Notes: generated by a model from the sequence alone, not told the origin. DNA of 64,000 nucleotides from Lacicoccus halitifaciens (GCF_040544485.1 NZ_JBDZDV010000005.1:62001-126000), one strand, 5' to 3'; shown: positions 49,196 through 58,639, counted from the stretch's first letter. Program-made: numbers and translations.

Positions 49196-50323
49196 ATGGA
49201 GATTAAAGCTGCGGTTTTACATGAGATGGGCTTGCCTGCACCTTATGCCGAAAGCAAGCCTTTAAAGATAGAGACACTTGAACTGGATGACCCAAAAAGC
49301 AATGAAGTGATGATCAAAGTCGGTGCGATCGGCCTGTGCCATTCGGACTTGTCCGTCATCAACGGCTCAAGACCCCGCCCGACACCGATGGCGCTCGGGC
49401 ATGAAGCGGCCGGTGAGATCGTTAAGGTCGGTGACAACGTGAAAGACCTGCAGGAAGGTGACCATGTCGTCTGCGTGTTCGTACCGAGCTGCGGACACTG
49501 CATCCCCTGCCGTGAAGGCAGGCCTGCCCTTTGTGAGAAAGGCGCCAAATCCAACGAAAAAGGAGAACTGCTCGACGGCGGTGTGAGGCTCCATGCCGAC
49601 GGCAAGGATGTCCATCACCATGTCGGTGTATCAGGATTCGCCACCCATGTCGTCGTCTCCGCCAACTCGGTCGTCAAAGTGGATAAGGATATACCTTTTG
49701 AGAAAGTCGCGATCTTCGGTTGTGCCGTGATCACCGGCATCGGTGCCATCATCAACACCGCACAGGTGAAGCCAGGCAGCACCGTCGCAGTCGTCGGGCT
49801 CGGCGGCATCGGCCTGAACGCAATACTCGGCGCCAAGCTTGCCGGAGCAAGCAAGATCATTGCCCTCGACATCAATCCGAATAAATTCGACCTTGCGAAG
49901 AAACTCGGGGCCACAAACACTTTCGATTCATCCGATGAAACGGTTTTGGAAGAAGTGAAAGAACTGACAAACGGCGGCGTCAATTATGCCTTTGAAACTG
50001 CAGGTGTCGTACCTGCAATGGAAGTGGCCTATAAAATCACAAGACGCGGCGGTATGACGGTGACCACCGGCCTTCCCGATCCCAAGCACAACTTCTCATT
50101 CCCACAGGTGACGTTGACTGCGGAAGAAAGGACGGTTAAAGGATCCTACGTCGGCAGCTGTGTCCCTACCCGGGATATCCCGAGGTTCATCGAGCTTTAT
50201 AAGCAGGGAAGATTACCTGTCGATACATTGCTATCAGACACCCTCAAACTCGAAGATATCAACGAAGGATTCGACAGACTGCATAAAGGTGACGTGGCAA
50301 GGCTTGTAGTGAAGATGGATTGA
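49196..50323 (+). CDS. zinc-dependent alcohol dehydrogenase (class III-like MDR)
   Basis: 375 residues. Catalytic zinc ligands Cys48 (LCHSD) and the GHEAAG His (about 69), structural zinc cysteines in CGHCIPCREGRPALC (about 100-114), the NAD site GLGGIGLNAILGAKLAGA (about 202-219) followed by ALDIN with Asp indicating NAD preference. Related to Adh/AreB/FrmA dehydrogenases of alcohols or S-hydroxymethylthiols. Second gene of the CcpA-controlled operon; with the lactonase it may work on a lactone-derived hydroxy compound. AGGAGG precedes the ATG. Confidence 0.87.
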   Translation: MEIKAAVLHEMGLPAPYAESKPLKIETLELDDPKSNEVMIKVGAIGLCHSDLSVINGSRPRPTPMALGHEAAGEIVKVGDNVKDLQEGDHVVCVFVPSCGHCIPCREGRPALCEKGAKSNEKGELLDGGVRLHADGKDVHHHVGVSGFATHVVVSANSVVKVDKDIPFEKVAIFGCAVITGIGAIINTAQVKPGSTVAVVGLGGIGLNAILGAKLAGASKIIALDINPNKFDLAKKLGATNTFDSSDETVLEEVKELTNGGVNYAFETAGVVPAMEVAYKITRRGGMTVTTGLPDPKHNFSFPQVTLTAEERTVKGSYVGSCVPTRDIPRFIELYKQGRLPVDTLLSDTLKLEDINEGFDRLHKGDVARLVVKMD

Positions 50324-50340
50324 GAAATGATAATGCTGTA

Positions 50341-50378
50341 TAAAAACAAGGACCCGAATATTCGGGTCCTTGTTTTTA
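50341..50378 (+). terminator. terminator of the lactonase-dehydrogenase operon
   Basis: Perfect stem AAACAAGGACCCGAA / TTCGGGTCCTTGTTT followed by TT. Confidence 0.85.
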
Positions 50379-50430
50379 TGTGAAAGCCATTGGTTCTGAA
50401 TTCAATTCATAACTAAAAACTGAACCGATA

Positions 50431-50518
50431 TACCAAAACCCCCATTCTACGACCATAGGATGGGGGTTGGTGAATCATGTTAACAATAGTGGATTGATAC
50501 TTGTATTATACCACTTTT
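50431..50518 (-). ncRNA. small RNA-like repeated element, copy B
   Basis: Minus strand: AAAAAGTGGTATAATACAA (TATAAT at 50505-50510), identical over this stretch to copy A, then about 66 nt ending in the hairpin ACCCCCATCCTA / TAGAATGGGGGT plus TTTGG. It lies between two well-defined terminators, so it is an independent unit. No ORF inside. Confidence 0.55.
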
Positions 50519-50530
50519 TATTGAAAAAAC

Positions 50531-50565
50531 AAAAAGCAGGATATCCAAACTCATGGATATCCTGT
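50531..50565 (-). terminator. terminator of ltaS
   Basis: Stem CAGGATATCC / GGATATCCTG with a 6-8-nt loop followed on the minus strand by CTTTTTG. Confidence 0.8.
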
Positions 50566-50614
50566 CTTTTAAAATTTAATATTCTTACTCTATATTATAA
50601 TCTAAACGACTGAT

Positions 50615-52753
50615 TCATTCCGGCTGGTCAGTTGAATTCGACTCTTCTTCTGATGTATTACTTTCTAACCCTTCCATCTCCGGGGCATCTGTTTCATATA
50701 AATCCCTGCTTGATTCGCCATCACGTTGTTCGATCAGGCTCGTTTCTTTTCCTGGATGATCTTCGAGGACATCCAACTGATCACGATATAAATAATCGAT
50801 TTCTTTCAATTCATCCAGAGGTTCAGGGTTATAGAAACGCAGTAGATCTTTCATCAGAATTTCATTGGAATGATTTAACTCTTCTCTCGCTTCGTTTCTA
50901 AAGAGATAAAGTTCTTCCAACTCTTCTTCGGTAAATTGGTCCAGCAGCGGCTCCCCTGTCTCTGTATCATAGATTTCCTGTTCAAGGAAAGTATATTCCG
51001 GGGTGATTACACGTCCATTTCTCAAGGGTACGGTATTATCATGTTCTTCTGATAAAATATCCTGCCCCATAAACAAGTAGCCGTCTGTTTCTATGCCTAA
51101 TAAATGCATCAAGGTTGGAAGCATGTCCACCTGACCGCTGTAGGTGTCAAACACTTCACCGTTTCCAATGCCGGGAACATGCATGATGAACGGCACTCTT
51201 TGTATTTGAGTATTATGGTAATCATTCCACTCATCCGAATCTTCACCCACCAAAGGCGCTAATGTCGGGTTTCTCATGTCGGAAATGCCATAATGGTCAC
51301 CATACATGACTATGATTGAGTCCTCATATAGGCCGCTTGATTTCAAGTAATTGAAAAACTCTTCCAACGCCTGGTCGGCATAATGGGCTGTAACGAAATA
51401 ATTATTGATTGTGTCATCGTCTGTCCGGGCAGCCGGAAATTCCGAATTTTCCTCATCCAAAGGATAAGGGAAGTGATGGGAAACAGTGATGAACTTCGAG
51501 TAGAACGGCTGCGGCAGCTGTTCAAGATACTCCACTGAATCATGGAAAAACAATTTATCTTTCAAGCCGTATTCCATTGATCTGTTTCCGGATACGTCAT
51601 AAAACTCGGCATCAAAGAAGTAATCATAACCGAAACTCCGGTAAGTATCCGTCCTGTTCCAAAAGGAGCCGACATTGCCGTGGAAAGCAGCTGAGGTGTA
51701 ATCCCCCTGCTGTGCCAGAATATTCGGCGCTGAATGGAATGTATTCGTGGATCCCAGTGTCTGGAACACACTGCCCTGCGGGAGGCCGTATAATGACAAC
51801 TCACCTAAAACTTCAGCGTCTGATGACTTGCCCTGACCGGTCTGGTGGAAAAAGTTCTCAAAGCTGTATGAGTCTTCATTGTTATATATACTCGAAAGAA
51901 ACGGCATGACTTCATGCCTCTCCCCATATTCATCTTCCAATTCATAATCGATCAAAAACTGCTGCACACTTTCCAATGCGATCACGATGACGTTGCGGTC
52001 TTCCGCCACCCCGAAGTATTCAGGGTTCGGCGCTGCATGGTTTTCCGATGCAAAGTTGAACACCTTCGCTAAATCCGACTCGTCGGCGCTTACGCGCATT
52101 TGACTGTTCTGCGAGGCCTGGAAAGCATCATAACCGGTAAAGAAATTCAGCCCTAAATATTTAACAATGTAATTCCGGTCAAAAGTCCGGGTCAATAGTT
52201 CAGGACGGTCAATTTCCGCCAGTATCAGGTTTCCTGCCAAAAGCAGGACACCGAGTGATGTGACCAAAGTCTTGGTGCGCCTCTTATATGTTTTCTGATC
52301 TTCAGTGAGCAGCGCCTTCTTTTTATAGAAGAACAAGTAGCCAAACAACATGATATCGACCCAGTATAACAAGTCCCAGATCCTCATCATTTCAAACGTG
52401 GAAGTAAATAAGGCAGTCGTCACGTTATTGGTACTGGATACTATATTAAACGTTAGGAAATCAGCGAACTCCCTGTAATATAGAATGTTCACATATAATA
52501 ACAGTGTCATTAACAGCAGCAATGTAAACATTACCCATTTTCTTAAACCGGGATTTTTAAAAAACAGCGCAATGGATAAAACTATAACACCGGTGGCAAT
52601 CGGGTTGATGAACAATATAATGTTTTCCATTACACCTGATACGCCCAGGCTGAATTCAACCCAGTAGGCTATGTACGTTTTCAACCAGAATAAAAAAAGA
52701 AATAAGATGAAGTATCCATAACGTTTATTCAGTAATTCTTTTATTTTTGACAT
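50615..52753 (-). CDS. ltaS: lipoteichoic acid synthase (LtaS-type sulfatase)
   Basis: 712 residues. Five N-terminal membrane segments (about 12-200) and an extracellular sulfatase-fold domain (about 240-620). The nucleophile Thr lies in FFHQTGQGKSSDAE, aligned with the catalytic Thr of staphylococcal LtaS; IALESVQQF and YGDHYGISD carry the metal ligands. It polymerises glycerol phosphate from phosphatidylglycerol into lipoteichoic acid. The C-terminal tail (about 640-712) is long, acidic and Ser/Glu rich, perhaps linked to halophily. Unlike typical core genes here it is AT-rich. GGAAGTGG precedes the ATG. Monocistronic. Confidence 0.93.
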   Translation of the reverse strand: MSKIKELLNKRYGYFILFLFLFWLKTYIAYWVEFSLGVSGVMENIILFINPIATGVIVLSIALFFKNPGLRKWVMFTLLLLMTLLLYVNILYYREFADFLTFNIVSSTNNVTTALFTSTFEMMRIWDLLYWVDIMLFGYLFFYKKKALLTEDQKTYKRRTKTLVTSLGVLLLAGNLILAEIDRPELLTRTFDRNYIVKYLGLNFFTGYDAFQASQNSQMRVSADESDLAKVFNFASENHAAPNPEYFGVAEDRNVIVIALESVQQFLIDYELEDEYGERHEVMPFLSSIYNNEDSYSFENFFHQTGQGKSSDAEVLGELSLYGLPQGSVFQTLGSTNTFHSAPNILAQQGDYTSAAFHGNVGSFWNRTDTYRSFGYDYFFDAEFYDVSGNRSMEYGLKDKLFFHDSVEYLEQLPQPFYSKFITVSHHFPYPLDEENSEFPAARTDDDTINNYFVTAHYADQALEEFFNYLKSSGLYEDSIIVMYGDHYGISDMRNPTLAPLVGEDSDEWNDYHNTQIQRVPFIMHVPGIGNGEVFDTYSGQVDMLPTLMHLLGIETDGYLFMGQDILSEEHDNTVPLRNGRVITPEYTFLEQEIYDTETGEPLLDQFTEEELEELYLFRNEAREELNHSNEILMKDLLRFYNPEPLDELKEIDYLYRDQLDVLEDHPGKETSLIEQRDGESSRDLYETDAPEMEGLESNTSEEESNSTDQPE

Positions 52754-52842
52754 GTTTCCACTTCCTGATTCTCTATCTTTTATCTTAACTTATTAAAGTT
52801 TTATACGGATTATTCTCAGCAGATTAAGATAGAGTAGAATAT

Positions 52843-53101
52843 AATAAAAACCCTCAAACATCGGCGTGGAGGGTTTGGTGACAGACGGCAAGAGAAATTG
52901 AAACACTTATAACAGAGATTACAGCAACTGATCATCAATATATGGACAGTCACTTCCTCCACTTCATTGAGGTGTAATCCCTTTTATGGACCCTGTATTG
53001 ATCATTTCAATCTTGTCAATTACAGTCTCAAATTCTTTACAATTAATTAACAAGCTTTATCAATGCTCTTTATTATAGAGCAGAACCTTGTTTTTAAGCA
53101 A
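52843..53101 (-). other. decayed type I toxin-like locus
   Basis: Minus strand: promoter TTGCTT (53096-53101), 18-bp spacer, TATAAT (53072-53077), and a hairpin ACCCTC / GAGGGT with TTTTTATT (52843-52875) about 212 nt after the start. A hydrophobic frame SVAVISVISVSISLAVCHQT (52854-52931) overlaps the terminator, as in small membrane toxins of Firmicutes. A GGAGG site lies at 52955-52959, but the frame that starts there is shifted by one, so the toxin is probably broken. The TCACCAAACCC before the hairpin is shared with the sRNA-like repeats. Confidence 0.35.
52850..52875 (-). terminator. terminator of the toxin-like transcript
   Basis: Stem ACCCTC / GAGGGT followed on the minus strand by TTTTTATTATA. 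Confidence 0.6.
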
Positions 53102-53344
53102 GAAAATACTTATATATTCACAAAGCTATTTATAAATTTTTAATAAAGAAAACCGATTCACCCTTAGAAAGGTTTGGGATGTAAGTAAGGTTTGTCATGT
53201 GAAATAACTGTCTTTATCATGCTCAAAACATAAAGATCTCTACTATTCTTTAGTTCAAGTGAATGGTCAAAATTTAGTCTGCCAAGTATATAGCTTCTCA
53301 GCTCCGCGAAAGAAATAATTAACTAAATGACTGAACGGATACAC

Positions 53345-53381
53345 CAAAAAACTCCCATTCCAAATCAATGGAATGAGAGTT
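53345..53381 (-). terminator. terminator of the glycerol dehydrogenase gene
   Basis: Stem ACTCTCATTCC / GGAATGGGAGT followed on the minus strand by TTTTTGG, 35 nt after the stop. The preceding TTATCAAAC and hairpin shape make it a possible diverged relative (copy D) of the sRNA-like repeats. The gap 53102-53344 holds nothing else I can support. Confidence 0.75.
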
Positions 53382-53414
53382 TGATAAGCCATATTAACGG
53401 CAGTTGATTAACTA

Positions 53415-54506
53415 TTAAGCAGTGGTCATTGCATTAACTGCCAAGATTGCATCTGCAATCTGTTCAGGTGTAAGTTCCGGATCCATGTTGTGGGAGGTCT
53501 CACCTTCTGCAGTGGCCAACTTACCAATCTCAATTAAATCCTCATAAGATGCCTCTTCCAAATGGAGGTCTTCCAATGTTGTCGGCAGCTCAATTGCTTT
53601 AAAGAAATCAACATAAGGTAGAATTTCCGTTTCTGAGTATCCTTCAAGCACCAATTGAGTCAGGACGCCGTATGCCACCTTCTGCCCATGGGTCAGGCCG
53701 TGAATGTCACCTTCCAGTGCGGTAAAGCCGTTATGAATGGCATGCGCCGCCGCTAGTCCACTGTTTTCAAAACCTAAGCCGGACAACAGTGTATTAGTTT
53801 CAATGATGGCTTCCACTTGCGGTGTGACCAACCCTTCTTTTGCTGCTTTATATGCGGCAATACCTTGAGTGAATAAAACCTCTTCGGCTTTTTCAGCAAT
53901 CGCTGTTCCGGTAAGCGTTGCTTTTCCGCCAGCCATTGTGTCTGAATTTCTTTTTTGTGAAGCTTTTGCTTCAACCAGTGTCGCCATTGCGTCCCCCATA
54001 CCGGAAGCCAGCAGGGATATAGGCGCACCAACAACCACTTTGGAATCGATTAAAACCAGATCAGGGTTTTTATTGTAGAATTTATATCCTTCAAATACAC
54101 CCTCATCTGAATAAATCACCGAAAGCGCACTTGTCGGTGCATCTGTAGAGGCAGTGGTAGGTGCAGCAACAACCGCGATGTCCAGGTTATCCCCGACTGC
54201 TTTTGCCGTGTCGATTGTTTTTCCGCCGCCGAGTCCGATCACTACATCCGCATTATTTTCTTTTCCAACTTCAGTAAGGCGGTCAATCTCTGTGACTGAC
54301 GCTTCTCCGCCAAACTCTTCGTACGAATAAGAAATGTTTGAAGCTTTAAAACTCTCCTCTACAGCATCTCCTGTGATACCCCACACAGTTTCGTCGGATA
54401 AAATAAGCGGTGCTTTTCCGATTTTCTCGACTTCTTCTCCAAGTTGGGCGAGAACCCCGGCACCCTGTATATATTTTTTCGGTGAAATAAAGACTCTTCT
54501 TTGCAT
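53415..54506 (-). CDS. gldA: glycerol dehydrogenase
   Basis: 363 residues, iron-type/GldA dehydrogenase family. NAD site GLGGGKTIDTAKAVGD (about 92-107), APTTASTDAPTSAL (about 118-131), zinc ligands Asp in GMGDAMAT (about 172), His in AAAHAIHNG (about 254) and His in GLTHGQK (about 271). It oxidises glycerol to dihydroxyacetone. AAAGGAG precedes the ATG by about 10 nt. Monocistronic; no dihydroxyacetone kinase gene is nearby. Confidence 0.9.
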   Translation of the reverse strand: MQRRVFISPKKYIQGAGVLAQLGEEVEKIGKAPLILSDETVWGITGDAVEESFKASNISYSYEEFGGEASVTEIDRLTEVGKENNADVVIGLGGGKTIDTAKAVGDNLDIAVVAAPTTASTDAPTSALSVIYSDEGVFEGYKFYNKNPDLVLIDSKVVVGAPISLLASGMGDAMATLVEAKASQKRNSDTMAGGKATLTGTAIAEKAEEVLFTQGIAAYKAAKEGLVTPQVEAIIETNTLLSGLGFENSGLAAAHAIHNGFTALEGDIHGLTHGQKVAYGVLTQLVLEGYSETEILPYVDFFKAIELPTTLEDLHLEEASYEDLIEIGKLATAEGETSHNMDPELTPEQIADAILAVNAMTTA

Positions 54507-54610
54507 TAAGAATGGCTCCTTTCAGATTTTCATAAAATCATGTGATTCATACGAAAATGCGTGAAGTAAATACTAACTGTATCTCAGTCTGTCAGAGAGA
54601 CTGGTTTTAG

Positions 54611-54628
54611 AAAGGCAACTGCCTTTTT
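54611..54628 (+). terminator. short plus-strand terminator without an assigned gene
   Basis: AAAGGC-AACT-GCCTTT followed by TT. No plus-strand gene precedes it in the gap 54507-54895. Confidence 0.4.
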
Positions 54629-54631
54629 ACA

Positions 54632-54661
54632 TAAAAATAAGGAACCGGAAATCCCGGCTCC
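54632..54661 (-). terminator. minus-strand terminator without an assigned gene
   Basis: Stem GGAGCCGG / CCGGTTCC (one mismatch) followed on the minus strand by TTATTTTTAT. No intact minus-strand gene ends before it; it may be what remains of a gene displaced by the defence island. Confidence 0.5.
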
Positions 54662-54775
54662 CTATTCTCTACCCTGAATTATTTTCAATAATCATGTGCT
54701 GCTACTGCGTAGGAACGACTGACAATGAATCATGAAGTAAAAGAGAAAATTGACTGCGTATTACGAGTGGAGCGT

Positions 54776-54862
54776 TTAATGCACTTCTCCCGCCATATGC
54801 CTCATACCGTAGCCTTCTCTTAAAATAATTCCGGGATAATTTTGATGTGATATCATAAATTT
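54776..54862 (-). pseudogene. possible C-terminal remnant of a displaced gene
   Basis: A minus-strand frame ending at 54776 reads MISHQNYPGIILREGYGMRH and then MAGEVH before the stop, a protein-like composition unlike the random continuation upstream, where the frame is antisense to mcrB. An orphan minus-strand terminator lies 115 bp further. I do not recognise the family. It may be chance. Confidence 0.25.
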
Positions 54863-54895
54863 AACGGCAATGTGGTATAGAGGAGGAATATTCCA

Positions 54896-57121
54896 ATGAG
54901 CAACTATATAGATAAAAACTTTTTCTTCGTAGGAACTACTATCGATGGAAAAGATTATACCAATGAGTTTGTGGAAAACAATGAATGGCGGCTTGGATGG
55001 GAAGGAAATGAAGATGACGACCACTATCAGTCCATGCGAACCTATTATGATCAAATGCGTGAAGGCGACTATATCATTCTTAAAGCATCTTATACCCGAA
55101 AAAATAACCTCCCATTTTTCAATCCAAACAATAAGACTGCCTCTGTAATGAGGATTAAAGCAGTGGGCATTATAAAAGAAAATCTTAAGGACGGCCATAC
55201 AATCAAGGTCGATTGGTTCGGGGACTACCGAACAACTATGAAAGAATGGTACTTCTACACTTCCAGGTTTGCGATATGGATGCTGGATTATAAAAGTGAT
55301 TCAAGAAATAGTCATCTGATTGAATTTGCTTTAAATGATGTAGAACAGGACTATAGCATTTTTCTATATCGTGACTACTGGAAGAACCAATTTTACACTG
55401 ATGAACAGTTCCGGGAATTTGAAACCTTACAACAGGAGCAAGAGTCTGAGAACCAGTTTGCATGGGTACATTTTTACCAGGAGTTTGCTGATAAACTGCG
55501 TCCCTACTTTAATGACAGAGGTGCACTGATTGAGAAAGTAATCGAGACCTATAAAGCCATCAATATGAAACTGCCGACACTCGAAAGGGAACGAAATATA
55601 GTCGATATTGATCCATTCACCATTTTTGCCTTGTTTAATAAAGGGATTACAGATAAAAACAGGATTAGAATTATCCAGGGATTTAAAGAAGAGTTTTCCG
55701 TTGATGCAGAGGTTCCAGAATCTTTTGATGGAATTCCTGTAGTGAACAATATGGCCGCAACATTTTATTATTTTAAAGGTGACAGGGATGAATATGATAT
55801 CGACAACTTATGGGCGGTTTTCAACTCTGCACTGGATTATGAGAAGAGTTATTCAGAAGAAAGCAAAGGGCAATTCGTCGAAGATTTTGATACTGTTATT
55901 CGACAAAAAGGGATGAGATGGAACCTGACTATGGGACTTTATTGGATCCGGCCCGAAGCGTTCATCAACCTTGACGCCAAGAATAGAGCCTTTATCTCAA
56001 GCGACGAAAATATGGCATCAGAATTTGTAAGCAAATTCGGGCACATTACTAAAATGCCTTCCGGCGAGGAGTATTTATCTATAATTGAAGCTGCCCGTGC
56101 TTCGTTGAAAAGCAGTCGCTATAAATACAGCACCTTCCCGGAACTATCATTCCAGGCGTGGCATTCCACCCAAAAACCTAATGAAGATAGGGGCGAAACA
56201 GAAGCGCTTCATGAGGTGAGTTTAGAAGATATTGAGCTTTCTGGATACGCGGGTAAACTCGTCTCTTCAAAAAATATCATTTTGAGAGGTGCGCCGGGCA
56301 CAGGAAAAACATACCTCGCAAGAAATATTGCAGCCGAGGTTGCCAGTAGCGGGAGGGTCACCTCCTTTGATGAATTGGATGAAAACTTTAAAAGTAATAT
56401 CGAATTCATTCAATTCCATCCAAGCTATGATTATACAGACTTTGTAGAAGGTTTCAGACCCACCATTGATGAAGAAACCGGCGAAATGCGCTATGAAATC
56501 ATACCCGGTATTTTTAAGGAATTCATCTTAAAAGCAATATCCAGACAAAGTTCAGGAGATCAGTTCGTCTTCATCATCGACGAAATCAACCGTGGGGAAA
56601 TCTCCAAGATTTTTGGGGAATTGTTCTTCGCAATTGATCCCGGTTACCGTGGACGAAGCGGTGCAGTCAGAACGCAATACTCTTCTTTCAATGATGAAAA
56701 TAAATTCCTTTATATACCGGAGAATGTATACATCATCGGCACTATGAACGATATAGACCGCAGTGTTGAAAGTTTTGACTTTGCGATGCGTCGCCGATTC
56801 AGATTCATAGAGGTGACTGCCGAGAGCCAGCTCGCTATGCTCGAAGATAAAGTCGATAGTTATGAAGAAGCCGTCAGCCGTCTGCTCAGATTGAACAATG
56901 CGATATCCGAAGTGGAAGGACTGAACAGTCATTACCATATTGGTCCGAGTTACTTCCTGAAATTGAATGATATCAACAATGACTACGACTTATTATGGCA
57001 GGATTATCTGGAACCATTATTGGAGGAGTATGTCCGTGGGTTCTTCGATGAAATGAGTATACTCTCAAGATTGAAAGCTGCTTATGACGGGAGCCTTTCT
57101 GAGAATGACTATGAAAACTAA
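54896..57121 (+). CDS. mcrB: McrB-like AAA+ GTPase with N-terminal EVE/PUA-like domain
   Basis: 741 residues. The N-terminus (about 8-170; FFVGTTIDGKDYTNEFVENN, GDYIILKASYTR) resembles EVE/PUA-like modified-base readers fused to McrB proteins. A central helical region follows, then an AAA+ motor (about 440-700): Walker A RGAPGTGKTYL, Walker B FVFIIDEINRGEISKIFGE, the McrB-specific GTMNDIDRS and the Arg finger region FAMRRRF. With McrC it forms a modification-dependent restriction nuclease that cuts DNA carrying modified bases and translocates on GTP. AGAGGAGG precedes the ATG. Overlaps mcrC by about 17 nt. Confidence 0.88.
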   Translation: MSNYIDKNFFFVGTTIDGKDYTNEFVENNEWRLGWEGNEDDDHYQSMRTYYDQMREGDYIILKASYTRKNNLPFFNPNNKTASVMRIKAVGIIKENLKDGHTIKVDWFGDYRTTMKEWYFYTSRFAIWMLDYKSDSRNSHLIEFALNDVEQDYSIFLYRDYWKNQFYTDEQFREFETLQQEQESENQFAWVHFYQEFADKLRPYFNDRGALIEKVIETYKAINMKLPTLERERNIVDIDPFTIFALFNKGITDKNRIRIIQGFKEEFSVDAEVPESFDGIPVVNNMAATFYYFKGDRDEYDIDNLWAVFNSALDYEKSYSEESKGQFVEDFDTVIRQKGMRWNLTMGLYWIRPEAFINLDAKNRAFISSDENMASEFVSKFGHITKMPSGEEYLSIIEAARASLKSSRYKYSTFPELSFQAWHSTQKPNEDRGETEALHEVSLEDIELSGYAGKLVSSKNIILRGAPGTGKTYLARNIAAEVASSGRVTSFDELDENFKSNIEFIQFHPSYDYTDFVEGFRPTIDEETGEMRYEIIPGIFKEFILKAISRQSSGDQFVFIIDEINRGEISKIFGELFFAIDPGYRGRSGAVRTQYSSFNDENKFLYIPENVYIIGTMNDIDRSVESFDFAMRRRFRFIEVTAESQLAMLEDKVDSYEEAVSRLLRLNNAISEVEGLNSHYHIGPSYFLKLNDINNDYDLLWQDYLEPLLEEYVRGFFDEMSILSRLKAAYDGSLSENDYEN

Positions 57122-58424
57122 AGATAATACAGTAACCAGGACCCGTGATGTGACCATCAGTGAGGATTTTCTTAATAAAATCGCAAATAAAAATATTGAG
57201 GATTTGGAGAGCTCGAGCTTATTTTTGTTTCCGCCCAAAGTGAGTGAGGCCGATGATCTGGATGCTTCACATTTTGTGATGATGGCAAATACTGATGAAA
57301 TCAGGACAACAAATGTCATGGGAGTGATTGGTTATAAAAATGAAAGATTGTTTATAGGTTCAAGGTTTGATGAAGGCAATGACTATTTCTTCTATTACTT
57401 GTTGAAAAAAGTGTTGAATATGAACGTGATCAACACTGAAGTGAATATGGAGCACCAGAGTGATTTTCTGGAGCTGTTGATCCCCCTCTTCCCTAAATTC
57501 CTGAATAATGCCATGAAAAAAGGGCTGTATAAGGAATATAAAGTTCGTCATCATAATGAAGCAAACGTGAAAGGCGTCATTGATTTCAAAAGACAGTTGA
57601 AAGAGAATGTCCCTTTTCTCGGCAAAGTGGCTTATAATACCCGTGAATTCAGTTATGAAAATCATGTCATTCATTTGATCAGGTATACGATCGAGTATAT
57701 AAAGAGGAGAAAAGATCTGCGAAAAGTGCTCTACATGAATGATGTTACAAAAGAAAATGTTCATATCATAGAAGAAAATTCGTTGGAATTTAACTCCATT
57801 CATGCAGCAAAGGTAATTCACCAAAATATTCGTAAACCAGTTAGACATGGGTACTTTTTTGAATATCAGGCATTACAGAGATTATGTATTGCGATATTGA
57901 GGGCAGAATCCAATTATTTTAAAAAAGATTCAAACAATGAAGTATTTGGAATCCTCTTTGATGGCGCCTGGTTGTTCGAGGAATATATCAACACCCTGAT
58001 TGGAGACCACTATATACACCCGCAGAATACCAAAGGCATTGGTCGACATTACTTATTCAATGATGCTAATGGATTAATCTACCCTGATTTTATAAGTAGA
58101 AGCGGTATCAATCGGAAAATTGCAGATGCCAAGTATAAACCGATTAATAATATACGGGGTCGTGATTATTTGCAGTTGGTTGCCTACTTACACCGCTTTG
58201 AAGCCGCTGAAGGATACTTTATCTATCCTTTGCAGAAAAGCTTGAATAAAAAAGGTGAAAAGACATTAACGCTATTAAGTGGTGTTGAAGAAACAAGTGT
58301 AAGAGATCCGAATGTTAAAGTGATTAAATATGGTCTCGGCATCCCAAGCCAGGAAAGCGACTTTAATACGTTTGAAGAGGTCATGCTTCATGAAGAAGCA
58401 AAATTAAAGATTACAATAATATAA
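57105..58424 (+). CDS. mcrC: McrC-like nuclease subunit
   Basis: About 440 residues. The N-terminal half binds McrB; the C-terminal PD-(D/E)xK nuclease has LIYPDFIS (Asp, about 320-327) and IADAKYKP (Asp-x-Lys, about 335-342), preceded by FEEYINTLI. The start is uncertain: ATGs at 57084, 57105 and 57111 are in frame, and GGGAG at 57089-57093 fits 57105 best. It overlaps the mcrB end, so translation is coupled. AT-rich like the rest of the defence island. Confidence 0.85.
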   Translation: MTMKTKDNTVTRTRDVTISEDFLNKIANKNIEDLESSSLFLFPPKVSEADDLDASHFVMMANTDEIRTTNVMGVIGYKNERLFIGSRFDEGNDYFFYYLLKKVLNMNVINTEVNMEHQSDFLELLIPLFPKFLNNAMKKGLYKEYKVRHHNEANVKGVIDFKRQLKENVPFLGKVAYNTREFSYENHVIHLIRYTIEYIKRRKDLRKVLYMNDVTKENVHIIEENSLEFNSIHAAKVIHQNIRKPVRHGYFFEYQALQRLCIAILRAESNYFKKDSNNEVFGILFDGAWLFEEYINTLIGDHYIHPQNTKGIGRHYLFNDANGLIYPDFISRSGINRKIADAKYKPINNIRGRDYLQLVAYLHRFEAAEGYFIYPLQKSLNKKGEKTLTLLSGVEETSVRDPNVKVIKYGLGIPSQESDFNTFEEVMLHEEAKLKITII

Positions 58425-58569
58425 CGATTTCATTTACTTTAAAAATGATAGCAAAGTCATAGTTTATATTATCGATTTAAATAAGTTCAGTCATATGGAT
58501 AGCTTGAGCATAAGGCATGAGTTTGATTTATATAATATAAATCATAGATGATACTTTTTATGAAATGAT

Positions 58570-58598
58570 AAAGAGGCTGGGACATTGCCAGCCTCTTT
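58570..58598. terminator. bidirectional terminator between mcrC and hsdR
   Basis: Stem AAAGAGGCTGG / CCAGCCTCTTT with a 7-nt loop. The rest of the gap 58425-58639 is AT-rich without features. Confidence 0.8.
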
Positions 58599-58639
58599 AT
58601 TAATTTAACCGCCTTCTGTTTGCTATTAAAGAAGAAATA

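Noticed and set aside
53102..53344. Gene in the AT-rich gap before gldA
   Set aside because: No frame has both a plausible start and a ribosome binding site; composition looks non-coding.
54863..55198. Minus-strand ORF continuing over the mcrB start
   Set aside because: This part is antisense to mcrB codons and has no start signal; only the short tail outside mcrB was kept as a weak remnant.
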